From Verrucomicrobiota bacterium (lineage in GTDB: Bacteria > Verrucomicrobiota > Verrucomicrobiia > Limisphaerales > JAKPVM01): 37,302 nucleotides of DNA. Position numbers and translations under genes: made by a program. The stretch is taken from assembly GCA_029572555.1 (NCBI GenBank), contig JAKPVM010000205.1, positions 1 to 37,302 of the forward strand, in the 5' to 3' direction. Positions 1 through 9,305 of the stretch are shown here, in pieces. The notes beneath the pieces are model-generated. The model made no database searches and had not been told where the DNA came from. It saw nothing but the letters and a program-made list of their open reading frames with translations. Each line of letters opens with the position of its first letter. Within the stretch, counting starts at the first letter, position 1.

Positions 1-521
<521 letters not shown>

Positions 522-540
522 CTTAACCAGTTAAGTAAGA

Positions 541-951
541 ATGTCATCAAAATTAAAATTAGAAATTGTAACACCCGAATCTATTATTTTGTCCGAAGAT
601 GTTGAAATGGTTACATTGCCCGGAGTTGAAGGGGAATTAGGTATTTATCCAATGCACATACCATTGATGACACAAATTATTCCGGGAGAACTCCGCTTTA
701 TTAAAAATGGAGAAGAAAGGCTAATGGCTGTTGGCGAGGGATTTGTTGAAGTTACAGGTGAAAAGGTTTCAATTTTAACTGATATGGCAATTGAAGCCAA
801 AGATATTGATGAAGCAAAAGCCATAGATGCCCAAAGACGGGCAGAAGCACGATTAAAAGAAAAAATTTCTGATGAAGAAGCCGCGGCGGCGCAGGCGGCA
901 ATCGCTCGTTCAGTTACTCAACTACAAATAAAACGAAAAATCAAAAAGTAG
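541..951 (+). CDS. atpC: F1Fo ATP synthase subunit epsilon
   Basis: This is the epsilon subunit, part of the central stalk, which couples rotation to the F1 head and can restrain ATP hydrolysis. At 136 residues it has the usual length. The N-terminal beta-sandwich shows the family pattern LKLEIVTPES, then GVEGELGIYPMHIPLMT and GFVEVTGEKVSILTDMA. The C-terminal half is Ala/Glu/Lys-rich, as expected for the two-helix arm. It starts at an ATG 19 bases after the atpD stop and is the last gene of the operon. Its stop is separated by a single base from the stop of the convergent nadE, so there is no room for a terminator between them. No clear Shine-Dalgarno sequence precedes it. Confidence 0.95.
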   Translation: MSSKLKLEIVTPESIILSEDVEMVTLPGVEGELGIYPMHIPLMTQIIPGELRFIKNGEERLMAVGEGFVEVTGEKVSILTDMAIEAKDIDEAKAIDAQRRAEARLKEKISDEEAAAAQAAIARSVTQLQIKRKIKK

Positions 952-952
952 T

Positions 953-2587
953 TCAGATTTTTATCTTTTTAGCAAGCGGCACTCTCCACCCCATACCAAA
1001 GGCGCGTGTTGTTACTTTAATCCCCGGCGCAGATTGACGCCGCTTATATTCGCAGTTCTCAATTAATTTTATTACATATCTAACTGTGGCTTCATCAATA
1101 CCTTGATTTATGATTTCTTTTGGCGACTTGCCTTCAACTACATAAGCCTCAAGAATCTTATCCAGAATTTCATAAGGCGGTAGGGAATCCTGGTCAGTTT
1201 GATTTGGACGCAGTTCGGCTGATGGTGGTTTTGTTATAGATGAAACGGGAATGATTTCTTCATCTCTGTTAATCCAGCGGGCTATCTTGTAAATCATAGT
1301 CTTTGGCACATCGCTAATTACAGCAAGCCCACCACACATATCGCCGTATAGCGTGCAATAACCTACGGCAAGTTCGCTCTTATTTCCCGTAGTAAGAAGC
1401 AGTGAACCAAATTTATTTGATAATGCCATTAATATTACCGCCCTTGTGCGGGCTTGAATGTTTTCCTCAGTTACATCTTCGGGTAATCCCTTAAATACAT
1501 CTGACAATTGTTTTTTTACGGATTCAAATGGAGGTTGAATCGGGATAACCATATATTTAATTTTTAAATTATCAGCCAACTCTCTTGCGTCATCGAGGCT
1601 GCCTTTTGAAGAAAATTGTGACGGCAATGAAACACCCATAACATTCTCATTGCCAACTGATTCCGCTGCAATGCAGGCAATTATGGCTGAATCAATTCCA
1701 CCACTTAATCCAAGCACAATGCTCTTGAAACCGCATTTTTTGACATAATCACGCAAACCCATCACTAATGCCCGATAAATATATTCTTCATCTGGCGGCT
1801 GCGCGGTTTTGACAGAGACATCTGAATTTATATCAGCAATCAAGAAATCCTCTTTAAGAATTGAACCATAAGCAATCATCTCCCCTTTTTCATTGTAAAC
1901 CATACTTCCGCCATCAAATACAAGTTCGTCATTGCCACCGACAAGGTTACAGTAAATCACAGGCTTTCTAAATTTGTGCGATAAATTCAATAACATTTCC
2001 TGTCTTGTCTTGTTTTTGCCTAAATGCCAGGGCGAGGCAGAGATATTAATTAAGACCTCTGCGCCTGCTTTAAAAAGTTCCTCGGGTGGATTTCTCCTGT
2101 ACCGTCTGTCTCGCCAAAAATCTTCATCATTCCAGATATCTTCACAGATAGTTAAACCAATTTTTCTGTCATTGAAAACGACGGGCAAATTTTCTGTGGC
2201 AGGCTCAAAATATCTATCCTCATCAAACACATCGTAAGTCGGGAGCAATGTTTTTGATCTTGTTGCGAGTATCTTATTATTTTGAATTATTGCAACAGAA
2301 TTGGTCAAATCGCGGCCGGGCTTTTTAGAATTTTTGTCCACATATCCAACAACAAGACCAACCTTACCAACTATGGTTTTTAACTTATCTAAAACTGATA
2401 GGTTTTTCTCAACGAAGTCCTTTCTTAAAAGCAAATCTCGTGGTGGATAGCCTGTCAACGCCATTTCAGGTGTCAAAACAAGATTGACGCCACATTCAAC
2501 TCCACGATTATAAGCGTATGCGATTTTCGCAAAATTCCCATCAAAATCACCTATTGTTGTGTCAATTTGAGCAATAGCAATCTTCAT
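953..2587 (-). CDS. nadE: Glutamine-dependent NAD+ synthetase
   Basis: This enzyme catalyses the last step of NAD biosynthesis, amidating nicotinic acid adenine dinucleotide with ATP and nitrogen from glutamine, in the cytoplasm. It has two domains in 544 residues. The first is a nitrilase-fold glutaminase (about 1-260) with a visible Glu-Lys-Cys triad: E41 in TPEMALTGYPP, K112 in SKTLLPTYD and C148 in LTICEDIWND. The second is a synthetase domain whose ATP-pyrophosphatase loop SGGIDS lies at 295-300, followed by the TTGNKSELAVGYCTLYGDM block. The glutaminase domain means it need not depend on free ammonia. It starts 4 bases after the DUF192 gene, so the two are probably co-transcribed. A cluster with pduS and pduT just upstream is possible, since all spacers are 22 bases or less. 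Confidence 0.96.
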   Translation of the reverse strand: MKIAIAQIDTTIGDFDGNFAKIAYAYNRGVECGVNLVLTPEMALTGYPPRDLLLRKDFVEKNLSVLDKLKTIVGKVGLVVGYVDKNSKKPGRDLTNSVAIIQNNKILATRSKTLLPTYDVFDEDRYFEPATENLPVVFNDRKIGLTICEDIWNDEDFWRDRRYRRNPPEELFKAGAEVLINISASPWHLGKNKTRQEMLLNLSHKFRKPVIYCNLVGGNDELVFDGGSMVYNEKGEMIAYGSILKEDFLIADINSDVSVKTAQPPDEEYIYRALVMGLRDYVKKCGFKSIVLGLSGGIDSAIIACIAAESVGNENVMGVSLPSQFSSKGSLDDARELADNLKIKYMVIPIQPPFESVKKQLSDVFKGLPEDVTEENIQARTRAVILMALSNKFGSLLLTTGNKSELAVGYCTLYGDMCGGLAVISDVPKTMIYKIARWINRDEEIIPVSSITKPPSAELRPNQTDQDSLPPYEILDKILEAYVVEGKSPKEIINQGIDEATVRYVIKLIENCEYKRRQSAPGIKVTTRAFGMGWRVPLAKKIKI

Positions 2588-2591
2588 AATA

Positions 2592-3122
2592 TCAAGGCTG
2601 GAAAAATGTTTTTATAAGAGAGCCTTTGGGGGTCCTGATGACTGTGCCGGGCAAAATATTATTTTTCTTAAACCATCCCTTCTTCACCTCAAGGACAAAT
2701 TGGATGTTGTCGTTCGTTGCCGTTACAGGCTTCTCGTTCAGCGGTTCAAGGTCATATATTTCCAAAATTACGCCGTTAGGGTCAATGTAAGCAATTGAGA
2801 GGGGCACAAAAGTGTTTTTCATATAAAAGGAGGCGCGGTGAGGAATTTGAAAAACGAACAGCATTGCGTCGTTCTCGTTCAGTTCCTTTCTAAACATCAT
2901 CCCTGTTTGTATTTCTTCGCTTTTCATTGCCACCTCTGCTAATAGTTCAACGCTGCCGAGCCACAATCTTACCTTAGGCAAATTAGTCAATGAATGATTT
3001 AAGTGTCCGACTGTTTTCTTTTCCGTTGTTGATTCTGGAACAGTATTAGCCTCTTTTCCGCATCCATAAAAAATCAGGGATAAAGCACAAACTGTTAATA
3101 TAAATTTTATTTTTTGAATCAT
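2592..3122 (-). CDS. DUF192 family lipoprotein
   Basis: This is a 176-residue exported protein of the DUF192 family, whose biochemical role is not established. The N-terminus has a basic start, a hydrophobic stretch and a likely lipobox ending at C21 (IFYGC), so it is probably anchored to a membrane as a lipoprotein. The DUF192 core covers roughly residues 55-170. Recognisable family elements are AEVAMKSEEIQTGMMFRKEL, DAMLFVFQIPHRASFYMKNT and a V(P)LSIAYID segment. It sits 22 bases downstream of pduT and 4 bases upstream of nadE in the same direction, so co-transcription is likely, though a functional link with either is not evident. Confidence 0.88.
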   Translation of the reverse strand: MIQKIKFILTVCALSLIFYGCGKEANTVPESTTEKKTVGHLNHSLTNLPKVRLWLGSVELLAEVAMKSEEIQTGMMFRKELNENDAMLFVFQIPHRASFYMKNTFVPLSIAYIDPNGVILEIYDLEPLNEKPVTATNDNIQFVLEVKKGWFKKNNILPGTVIRTPKGSLIKTFFQP

Positions 3123-3144
3123 TTTTCTGAATTACCTCTAACTT

Positions 3145-3699
3145 TTAAATCATTTCACGGTAAACATCCGGATGCGGTCGGGAGATAACCACGGCATTTA
3201 CAAGGACGCCTGCTTCGGCAATGATTTGCCTGCCGGCGGCAATTGCTGATTGAACGGAACCGACATCGCCAATCATAGTGCAAAAGGCTTTTCCACCGAG
3301 CGCCATAGCAAGCCGAATTTCAAGCAAAGTTACCGGCGCCGCTTTTGCAGCTGTATCAGCAGCCAATAACAATGTTGCTACATTAAAAGACTCAAGTATC
3401 CCCAGCGCACCATCAATCTGTTCTGGCAATTGAGTTCTGCCAATAGCGGTGATTACATCCGGATGAACATTGGGGATAAAAAATTTATCTATCAAACAGC
3501 CATTAGAGACTTCGGCGCCAGCCTTTACTGCGCTTTCAACTGCGGCTGTTGGACCGCCTATTAACACCATATATTTCCCGGAACAAATAGACCGGGATAA
3601 TAAAAGATGAACATTCCCTGCTTTTAACATTGTGTCAGCAGTCTCAAAACCTGCCGCAATGCTTGATAACTCAATTAAACCTAATGATTTTTCGCTCAT
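3145..3699 (-). CDS. pduT: PduT-like tandem-BMC-domain microcompartment shell protein
   Basis: This is a trimer-forming shell protein with two BMC domains. PduT-type proteins bind a [4Fe-4S] cluster in the central pore and are thought to pass electrons across the microcompartment shell. Domain 1 (about 1-90) begins SEKSLGLIELSSIAAGFETAD and carries the SICSGK loop, matching the SKTICPGK segment of Salmonella PduT whose cysteine ligates the cluster. Domain 2 (about 95-184) begins GALGILESFNVATLLLAAD and ends near RPHPDVYREMI. The preferred start is the ATG at 3699, which gives 184 residues, the usual PduT length, 2 bases after the pduS stop. The longer frame begins at a TTG inside pduS. No other shell protein or signature enzyme of a compartment is present in the window. 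Confidence 0.9.
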   Translation of the reverse strand: MSEKSLGLIELSSIAAGFETADTMLKAGNVHLLLSRSICSGKYMVLIGGPTAAVESAVKAGAEVSNGCLIDKFFIPNVHPDVITAIGRTQLPEQIDGALGILESFNVATLLLAADTAAKAAPVTLLEIRLAMALGGKAFCTMIGDVGSVQSAIAAGRQIIAEAGVLVNAVVISRPHPDVYREMI

Positions 3700-3701
3700 A
3701 T

Positions 3702-5015
3702 TTATTTTTCTATGCAAATTTTCTCTGAATCTACTGAAACAACGACCCCATCAATTGGAGAGTGAACCACCGCCCCAAGAGACCCGTTTGGTATTTCCCC
3801 TACCTGTTGTCCTTCTTTTACTCTATCACCAACTTTTACCAGCGGTTTATTCGGTACTCCTGCTGCTTGTTTAAGAAGCAAATTAATCCGTTTCACTTTG
3901 TTCACCTCACCAATATAAGGCGCCGGGACATTATATCCTTCCACATCGAGTTTTTTAATAAGTTTCTTTACTGGAACTCTTCTACCCTCACGTAAAGGAT
4001 GCGGTTTTATATCTTTATTAAATGACAACTTTACACCCATCTTCTTTATCTGGTCTTTTGCGTTATCGCAAGTCTCCTTTGGGAAAAGTCCTTCAGGACA
4101 GGCAAATAAAGTGCATAGACCGCAACTGCAACATAGGGCGGCGAATTGATTCCAATGGTCTTCACCAGTGGCAGTAAAAGCAAGACTCCGCATAACTTGA
4201 TGAGGCTCAACTTGATACCCCAATAAGAACCGAGGACAAAGTTCGGTGCAATATCTGCATTGGTCACAGGCGGATTTACCGATTTTAGCCATACTCTGAC
4301 GTGGAAGTAGTCTACATTGAGAAACGATATGATTTCGCGGCAAAACAACCACTCCGGTAGAAGTCTTGGTAACAGGGGTATCAAAATCATCAGTTACCTG
4401 TCCCATCATCATTCCCCCAATAAATAAAACTGCATTGTCCATTGTTAACCCGCCAGCGATTTCAATACAATCTCGGTAAGTTATTCCTACTGGGACGGTC
4501 ACTGTGCAAGGATTTTTAACTGCGCCTGTAACAGTCAGGGTCTTTTTGATTACAGGAATTCCTTGCTCGGCTTTTGCAATATTCATCAATGTTTCCACAT
4601 TATTGACGACCACACCGACCTGTATAGGGATACCTCCTGGCGGTATTAAACGCCCCGTTATGGTATAAACCAAATCAAACTCATCGCCAGCGGGATAATA
4701 GTCGCCCAGAATAAACACCTTGATAGGAAGACCTTTGCAAGCAGATTTTACAACCTCAATAGCGTTCTTATTCTTGCCTTTAATCCCGACGAATCCTTCT
4801 TTTGCACCTATTGCTTCCATTGAAAGTTGCATTCCACGGACTAAATATTGAGCGAAATTTTCCATCACAGCGGCATCCTTATGAAGTAGCGGTTCGCATT
4901 CAGCCCCATTAGCAATTAATACATCTGCCTTAGACGAAATCTTAACATACGTGGGAAAACCACCTCCCCCTGCTCCAACAACACCCGCAATTCTTACTTG
5001 TTCGATTAAATTCAT
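3702..5015 (-). CDS. pduS: PduS-like RnfC-related flavo-iron-sulfur oxidoreductase
   Basis: PduS is an RnfC/Nqo1-related flavoprotein that reduces cobalamin in the propanediol microcompartment and is known to interact with PduT. The 437 residues show the glycine-rich nucleotide/flavin motif VVGAGGGGFPT (about 12-22) and an ANGAECEPLL block. Two ferredoxin-type cluster motifs follow: C250-C253-C256-C260 (CDQCRYCTELCP) and C305-C308-C311-C316. The last 60 residues form a biotinyl/lipoyl-like barrel (KVGDRVKEGQQVGEI). Its adjacency to pduT mirrors pduST in pdu operons. The actual electron acceptor here is unknown because no B12-dependent diol dehydratase or cobalamin gene is in the window. The start ATG lies 6 bases after a perfect TATAAT box, suggesting a leaderless or nearly leaderless transcript. 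Confidence 0.9.
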   Translation of the reverse strand: MNLIEQVRIAGVVGAGGGGFPTYVKISSKADVLIANGAECEPLLHKDAAVMENFAQYLVRGMQLSMEAIGAKEGFVGIKGKNKNAIEVVKSACKGLPIKVFILGDYYPAGDEFDLVYTITGRLIPPGGIPIQVGVVVNNVETLMNIAKAEQGIPVIKKTLTVTGAVKNPCTVTVPVGITYRDCIEIAGGLTMDNAVLFIGGMMMGQVTDDFDTPVTKTSTGVVVLPRNHIVSQCRLLPRQSMAKIGKSACDQCRYCTELCPRFLLGYQVEPHQVMRSLAFTATGEDHWNQFAALCCSCGLCTLFACPEGLFPKETCDNAKDQIKKMGVKLSFNKDIKPHPLREGRRVPVKKLIKKLDVEGYNVPAPYIGEVNKVKRINLLLKQAAGVPNKPLVKVGDRVKEGQQVGEIPNGSLGAVVHSPIDGVVVSVDSEKICIEK

Positions 5016-5021
5016 ATTTTC

Positions 5022-5030
5022 ATTATAACA
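5022..5030 (-). promoter_or_regulatory. Extended -10 promoter of the pduS-pduT cluster
   Basis: On the minus strand this reads TGTTATAAT, a perfect extended -10 element (TG-N-TATAAT). The -10 hexamer occupies 5022-5027. Exactly six bases separate it from the pduS ATG (5013-5015), placing transcription start at or next to the A of the start codon. No good -35 hexamer is present at the usual spacing, which extended -10 promoters do not require. This is a sequence-pattern call only. Confidence 0.45.
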
Positions 5031-5185
5031 TTAACACAACTTTTCAATGTCTTTGTTGCCTATATTTTAAATTTAATCAAATAATTCTTGATTACTCCAT
5101 AAAATTTTAAATAAAATTTGGTTTTGTATCCTATTATAACACAATAGGTTAGAGTAATTTATTAAAAATTTTTAAAAAAATGTTG

Positions 5186-5215
5186 TTGCATTTTAATAAA
5201 ATATGTATTTATATT
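5186..5215 (+). promoter_or_regulatory. Candidate sigma-70-type promoter for the pseudopilin gene
   Basis: TTGCAT at 5186-5191 and TATATT at 5210-5215 are separated by 18 bases, giving a predicted start near 5222 and a leader of about 20 bases before the ATG at 5241. The surrounding 225-base intergenic region (5016-5240) between divergent genes is very AT-rich, so chance matches are likely. A GGA-containing stretch near 5221 is too far from the ATG to be a convincing ribosome site. Confidence 0.3.
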
Positions 5216-5240
5216 CAATTAGGAAAAGCCCGGAACCAAC

Positions 5241-6128
5241 ATGCAATTAATAGAACATAATATCAGGGCTGAAAGCCAAAGAAAAAAGATTGCTGATGAG
5301 GCCAAGAATCATAAATTGCTGGCGTTTACGTTAATTGAGCTTTTGGTGGTAATAGCAATCATAGGGATACTGGCTGCATTACTTTTACCTTCGTTAAATA
5401 AATCAATCGAACAGGGGAAAACGATAATATGTCTTAACAATTTAAAGTCACTTCAACTTGCCTGGCAGTTATATGCTGACGATGAAAATGGCAAATTACC
5501 ACTTAATAATTATGTAATTAAACTTAAAGGAACTGGTTCAAATGGAAATGATGAACTGAGTTATCAGGGAGAATCATGGGCGCCCGGTGACGCAAGGTAT
5601 GACACAACAACTGAAAAACTTGAACGTAGTTTGCTATTCCCTTATGTGAAAAGTACCTCTGTTTTTAAATGCCCGTCTGATATGTCAACGGTTGAAAATT
5701 CTGTTGGTGAAAAAATCCCTAAACCGCGGGTTCGCAGTGTAAATATGAATATATGGCTTGCCTGTGATGAAAATATTGAAGAGACAACAAAGAAAAAATT
5801 ATCAATATACAATATTGGAAACATCATTACGCCAAAACCAAGCCAATTTTTTGTTTTTATTGATACTCACGAAGATGCTATTGGCGACCCAACTTTTGGT
5901 ATCTATCCAGTTGGAGACCTACGCGGTGAATACTGGGTTGATTTGCCAGCACAACGTCATAATAAAGGCGCAAATATTTCATTCGTAGATGGTCACGTCG
6001 AACACTGGAAATGGAAAGCCGTTAAAATATTTAAGAGCCATAAACAACCACCGGCAAACCCGAATGATAAAAAAGATTTAAGGCGGCTTCAATCTTGTAT
6101 TCCACCGGTGGGTGCCACCGCAGAATAA
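5241..6128 (+). CDS. Pilin-like/pseudopilin with prepilin leader and H-X9-DG signature
   Basis: This is a type II secretion/type IV pilin-like protein of the large H-X9-DG paralogue family common in Verrucomicrobiota, Lentisphaerota and Planctomycetota. It has a class III leader of 28 residues, a processing site A28/F29 followed by [20 protein letters not shown], and the conserved +5 glutamate (E33). The hydrophobic helix anchors it in the inner membrane. The C-terminal half carries [18 protein letters not shown], in which the spacing from His to Asp-Gly is nine residues. Oddities are the unusually long charged leader and Ala rather than Gly before the cleavage site. It stands alone with no secretion genes nearby, as is typical for this family. 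Its specific role is unknown. Confidence 0.9.
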   Translation: MQLIEHNIRAESQRKKIADEAKNHKLLAFTLIELLVVIAIIGILAALLLPSLNKSIEQGKTIICLNNLKSLQLAWQLYADDENGKLPLNNYVIKLKGTGSNGNDELSYQGESWAPGDARYDTTTEKLERSLLFPYVKSTSVFKCPSDMSTVENSVGEKIPKPRVRSVNMNIWLACDENIEETTKKKLSIYNIGNIITPKPSQFFVFIDTHEDAIGDPTFGIYPVGDLRGEYWVDLPAQRHNKGANISFVDGHVEHWKWKAVKIFKSHKQPPANPNDKKDLRRLQSCIPPVGATAE

Positions 6129-6196
6129 TCTTCTAAATCATCACTAAATAAGAAGACCTTGAAACTATCTGACTTTTGATCTTTTTAACCTATTTA

Positions 6197-9100
6197 TTAT
6201 AACTTTTGCAAATCCTCAATCATCCGTGCTATTCGTTCTCTATATTGAAGAATCGGTCGTGGGTCTGTTGTAAAATTGGTAAGATTTGCAGAGATATCCT
6301 CTGGTATAATCAGGAGTTTCTTTGCCTCATCAAGTAAATGATTGTTTGGATGCTTTTTCTCCGCTCTTTGTATCTGTTTTTCAAGCAACCAGAAATATTC
6401 ATAATCTTCCATACCATCTCTCAAATTTTCCCATCTGATAGAATTTATGGGGTCATCAAGCGCCGGTTCAGAAGCCTTGTTTGGATCGCGTTTAGGCGGA
6501 TATAAAAACCTGCCGTCGCCATTGCCCCAATAACCGACAAAACCAGTCGGATTATCGTAGCCTGACACATAACTCATCGGGTCTGTCCACGGATTTTGAA
6601 GTGTATTAGAATAAACCAAACTGCTTGTCCAATAAACAGTTTCCCATATAAGAATTCCTTGAACCCCGTATTGATAAGACTGCCAGGGCCAGAGCCTCAA
6701 TTCGGTGCCGGGGTGGTCAATAAATTCCGTTATGTATGGCGCTTTGGGAGCGCAACAAATATACCACCAGACTTCTTCGCCGCGTTGTTTGCACTCTTCC
6801 ACAAGTTTTTTGCTCCATTCAGGGGTAAGCCCGCACCAAATATCAACATTGCCAATCAATCCTTTTTCAGGTTGTTCGGTCAACAACCGTTTTAGTCCTG
6901 GCGCAGCGGCTTTTATACGCTTCATTCCTTCAACAACAAACTCATAATCCTTGCGGTCTGGTTCATCGAACCAGTATGTGTATGCCTTGTTTAACCAGCC
7001 TTTCAGACGCAAATGTTCCTCAACTTTGCCAAGATAATCTTTGAATAACCGCGTATGTTCAGGAGTGCCTTCTTTATAGCCCTCCAATGTCCCTAAAGAA
7101 CGGCTTTGAAATGTCCCACCACCCATTCCACGAAGTGGCAACCTGAACGAGTTGAAGTGATACTTATCAAGCCATTTTTCTCCCACAACATCAAATTGAG
7201 AAAAATCCACAACAGAATATTTATTTGTCCCTTCGCCTTTAAAACTTACTTTAATAGGATTATAATCAAAAAATGAGTAAGGGCTAATTCTGTGTTCCGC
7301 AAAGTTTTTAAGATATTTTTCATATACGAGCATCTTGTCTTCCTGTGTTTGTAATTTGTGATAACGATTAATTGAGTGTGTGCCCAGACCCAATCCGCTT
7401 CTTAAATGTGTTTCCTCTGGAAGTTCAAAATCAAACACGGTTAAAATCAATGGCAAAGTTATGTTGCTGCCTGATGTGGCGATTTTTATTTCACCGTTAT
7501 AATCACCGCCGGGAATAAATGTTGGAATCTTAAAAGACACCCAGAGCACAAAATTTTCTCCAGCGATTAATCTTACCGGTGTTTTCAACGGTGGCAATGG
7601 GTCGGGATATAATCCACGCATAGTGGAACCATCGGTAGGATGAGAAACGGGAACGAAAGCAACTTCATAAATATCTGATTTAATAGGTAACGATTCAAAC
7701 AATGCTGTCTTTTGAAAAGAGACCTGCACCGAATTCAACTCCAGAGTTTTCTGCGGCATTAGAACAATCTGCACCGGTTCATATTCGCCCTTTGCGGCTG
7801 CGACCTTAATTGGTTGTTGACGACCCGACTTAACAGGCGCGCCTTTTTGTTTCCCAATCTTCCAGCCACTTTCACACCACCAGGCAACAAAGTCTTTTGT
7901 CTCGGCAAGCCAGTATCCTGGACGCGGGTCTTCCAAAAAACTCACATTCGCGTCAATTTCGCCTGAAAAAATTACATCTTTGTTCTTATCTTTGAACTCA
8001 ACCAGCAATTTATCTGAGCCAGATTTTTTAATTTGAGACTGAATTGAAATCGCTGTCCTGTCTTTTAAGGAAAGTTGAGATGAATATGTTTTTTCTTTTT
8101 CTGTTATACCGGAGTAGCAACCGACCAATAACTGCGTCGTTTTATTTGTCCCTTGATAACTAACTTCAAATGCAATTTTCCATTCATTATTAGTCTTTGC
8201 AATGTCTTGAAATTGAATAGCATAATCTTTGTGAACTTTCTGAACATCAATAAAATAAGTTTCGCCAAACATATCGGGAATTTCTGGTGAAAGCGCGGCA
8301 TTGTATTCAAGAGAATTGATTTGAATCGTTCCATCTTTACCGACAAATTTTATCCGAACAAATATTTCTTTTGCAGGATAAATAGAATCTGGGATTGACA
8401 AAATTCCCCCGCGATTTGTCTTATCAAAAAAACCAATGTTCAGCCACTGTTTTAGATTTTTTGAAACTGCGATTTCAACTGCCCCGCCTGTATAATAGTT
8501 CAGCGAAGCCCTAAAATTACCTTTATTCTGTTCTACATCTCCAATGTTAAATTTATAAATCAATTCTTTATCAGCCGAAAAAACCCATCTATCCGAATTG
8601 AAATGCGCGGTTGTATAATAAAGCGGACGATGATAATTGGCGCCTTTCCAACCGAAATCTGGACTAAAAAAGTATTTACCATCTCTGATACACTCGGCTT
8701 CCCCTAATTTTATTTTTCCAAATTTTTTATGCAGCGCAATCGATGGAAATAACCGACAATTATCAAAGTAATATCTCCCCAACATTTCCCAGTGCCCAAT
8801 CCGTATCTGTTCATCTTGCCTATCATCCGGGAGACGAAAGAAAAAATCATACTGCTGCCAATCTTCGCTTAAATGAAAATCTCTATTTACAGAGGTTGGT
8901 CCTGAAACTGCGCAACCACCGCTCGTTGAAACTTCCTTCCTTCCATAAAAGATAAAATGATAAATTCCGCAGTTTGTTAATTGTTCCGGTGTTGAACACC
9001 ATACGCCGGAATTTTTCCCATTCCCGAATACAGATACCATCTTACCTTCTACACCACCTAAACTCCACTCGCCGGCGCATCCTTTGATTTCCCATCCATC

Positions 9101-9217
9101 AGGCTTGTTCATACCCACTTCAAAACCAGAATTAGGTATAAGATTTTGAGAATACAAAAAGGGAAATTGGAGCAATACTATAACAATGATAATAATAAAT
9201 AATTTATTCCGTATCAT
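6197..9217 (-). CDS. Secreted DUF4091 (GH123-like) carbohydrate-active protein
   Basis: This is a 1006-residue secreted protein. A hydrophobic signal segment (about 3-23) precedes a jelly-roll, carbohydrate-binding-like region opening NLIPNSGFEVG (about 25-155). Further beta-rich regions follow, with a DUF4091 catalytic-type region in the last 450 residues. The TIM-barrel part shows KAYTYWFDEPDRKD near residue 750, where the Asp-Glu pair resembles the acid/base site of GH123 N-acetyl-beta-hexosaminidases. The closing block with SIRWENLRDGMEDYEYFW is typical of DUF4091. The exact glycan is not predictable. A GH123-like preference for N-acetylhexosamines would suit the sialic-acid locus downstream. 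It is monocistronic, divergent from nothing and convergent with the pseudopilin gene across a 68-base spacer with no obvious terminator. Confidence 0.82.
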   Translation of the reverse strand: MIRNKLFIIIIVIVLLQFPFLYSQNLIPNSGFEVGMNKPDGWEIKGCAGEWSLGGVEGKMVSVFGNGKNSGVWCSTPEQLTNCGIYHFIFYGRKEVSTSGGCAVSGPTSVNRDFHLSEDWQQYDFFFRLPDDRQDEQIRIGHWEMLGRYYFDNCRLFPSIALHKKFGKIKLGEAECIRDGKYFFSPDFGWKGANYHRPLYYTTAHFNSDRWVFSADKELIYKFNIGDVEQNKGNFRASLNYYTGGAVEIAVSKNLKQWLNIGFFDKTNRGGILSIPDSIYPAKEIFVRIKFVGKDGTIQINSLEYNAALSPEIPDMFGETYFIDVQKVHKDYAIQFQDIAKTNNEWKIAFEVSYQGTNKTTQLLVGCYSGITEKEKTYSSQLSLKDRTAISIQSQIKKSGSDKLLVEFKDKNKDVIFSGEIDANVSFLEDPRPGYWLAETKDFVAWWCESGWKIGKQKGAPVKSGRQQPIKVAAAKGEYEPVQIVLMPQKTLELNSVQVSFQKTALFESLPIKSDIYEVAFVPVSHPTDGSTMRGLYPDPLPPLKTPVRLIAGENFVLWVSFKIPTFIPGGDYNGEIKIATSGSNITLPLILTVFDFELPEETHLRSGLGLGTHSINRYHKLQTQEDKMLVYEKYLKNFAEHRISPYSFFDYNPIKVSFKGEGTNKYSVVDFSQFDVVGEKWLDKYHFNSFRLPLRGMGGGTFQSRSLGTLEGYKEGTPEHTRLFKDYLGKVEEHLRLKGWLNKAYTYWFDEPDRKDYEFVVEGMKRIKAAAPGLKRLLTEQPEKGLIGNVDIWCGLTPEWSKKLVEECKQRGEEVWWYICCAPKAPYITEFIDHPGTELRLWPWQSYQYGVQGILIWETVYWTSSLVYSNTLQNPWTDPMSYVSGYDNPTGFVGYWGNGDGRFLYPPKRDPNKASEPALDDPINSIRWENLRDGMEDYEYFWLLEKQIQRAEKKHPNNHLLDEAKKLLIIPEDISANLTNFTTDPRPILQYRERIARMIEDLQKL

Positions 9218-9305
9218 AGAAGTTAATACTACTCTGCATTGTTTTATACTTCAACATATTCCAGATTTTGAATTGTTTTAAATTGCTATTATAGAGAAGC
9301 CGCTC

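Noticed and set aside
3145-3717. A longer PduT starting at 3717
   Set aside because: That codon is TTG and lies inside pduS. The ATG at 3699 gives the usual PduT N-terminus and length.
6129-6196. A bidirectional terminator between the convergent pseudopilin and DUF4091 genes
   Set aside because: No stem of useful length with a T tract was found in these 68 bases.
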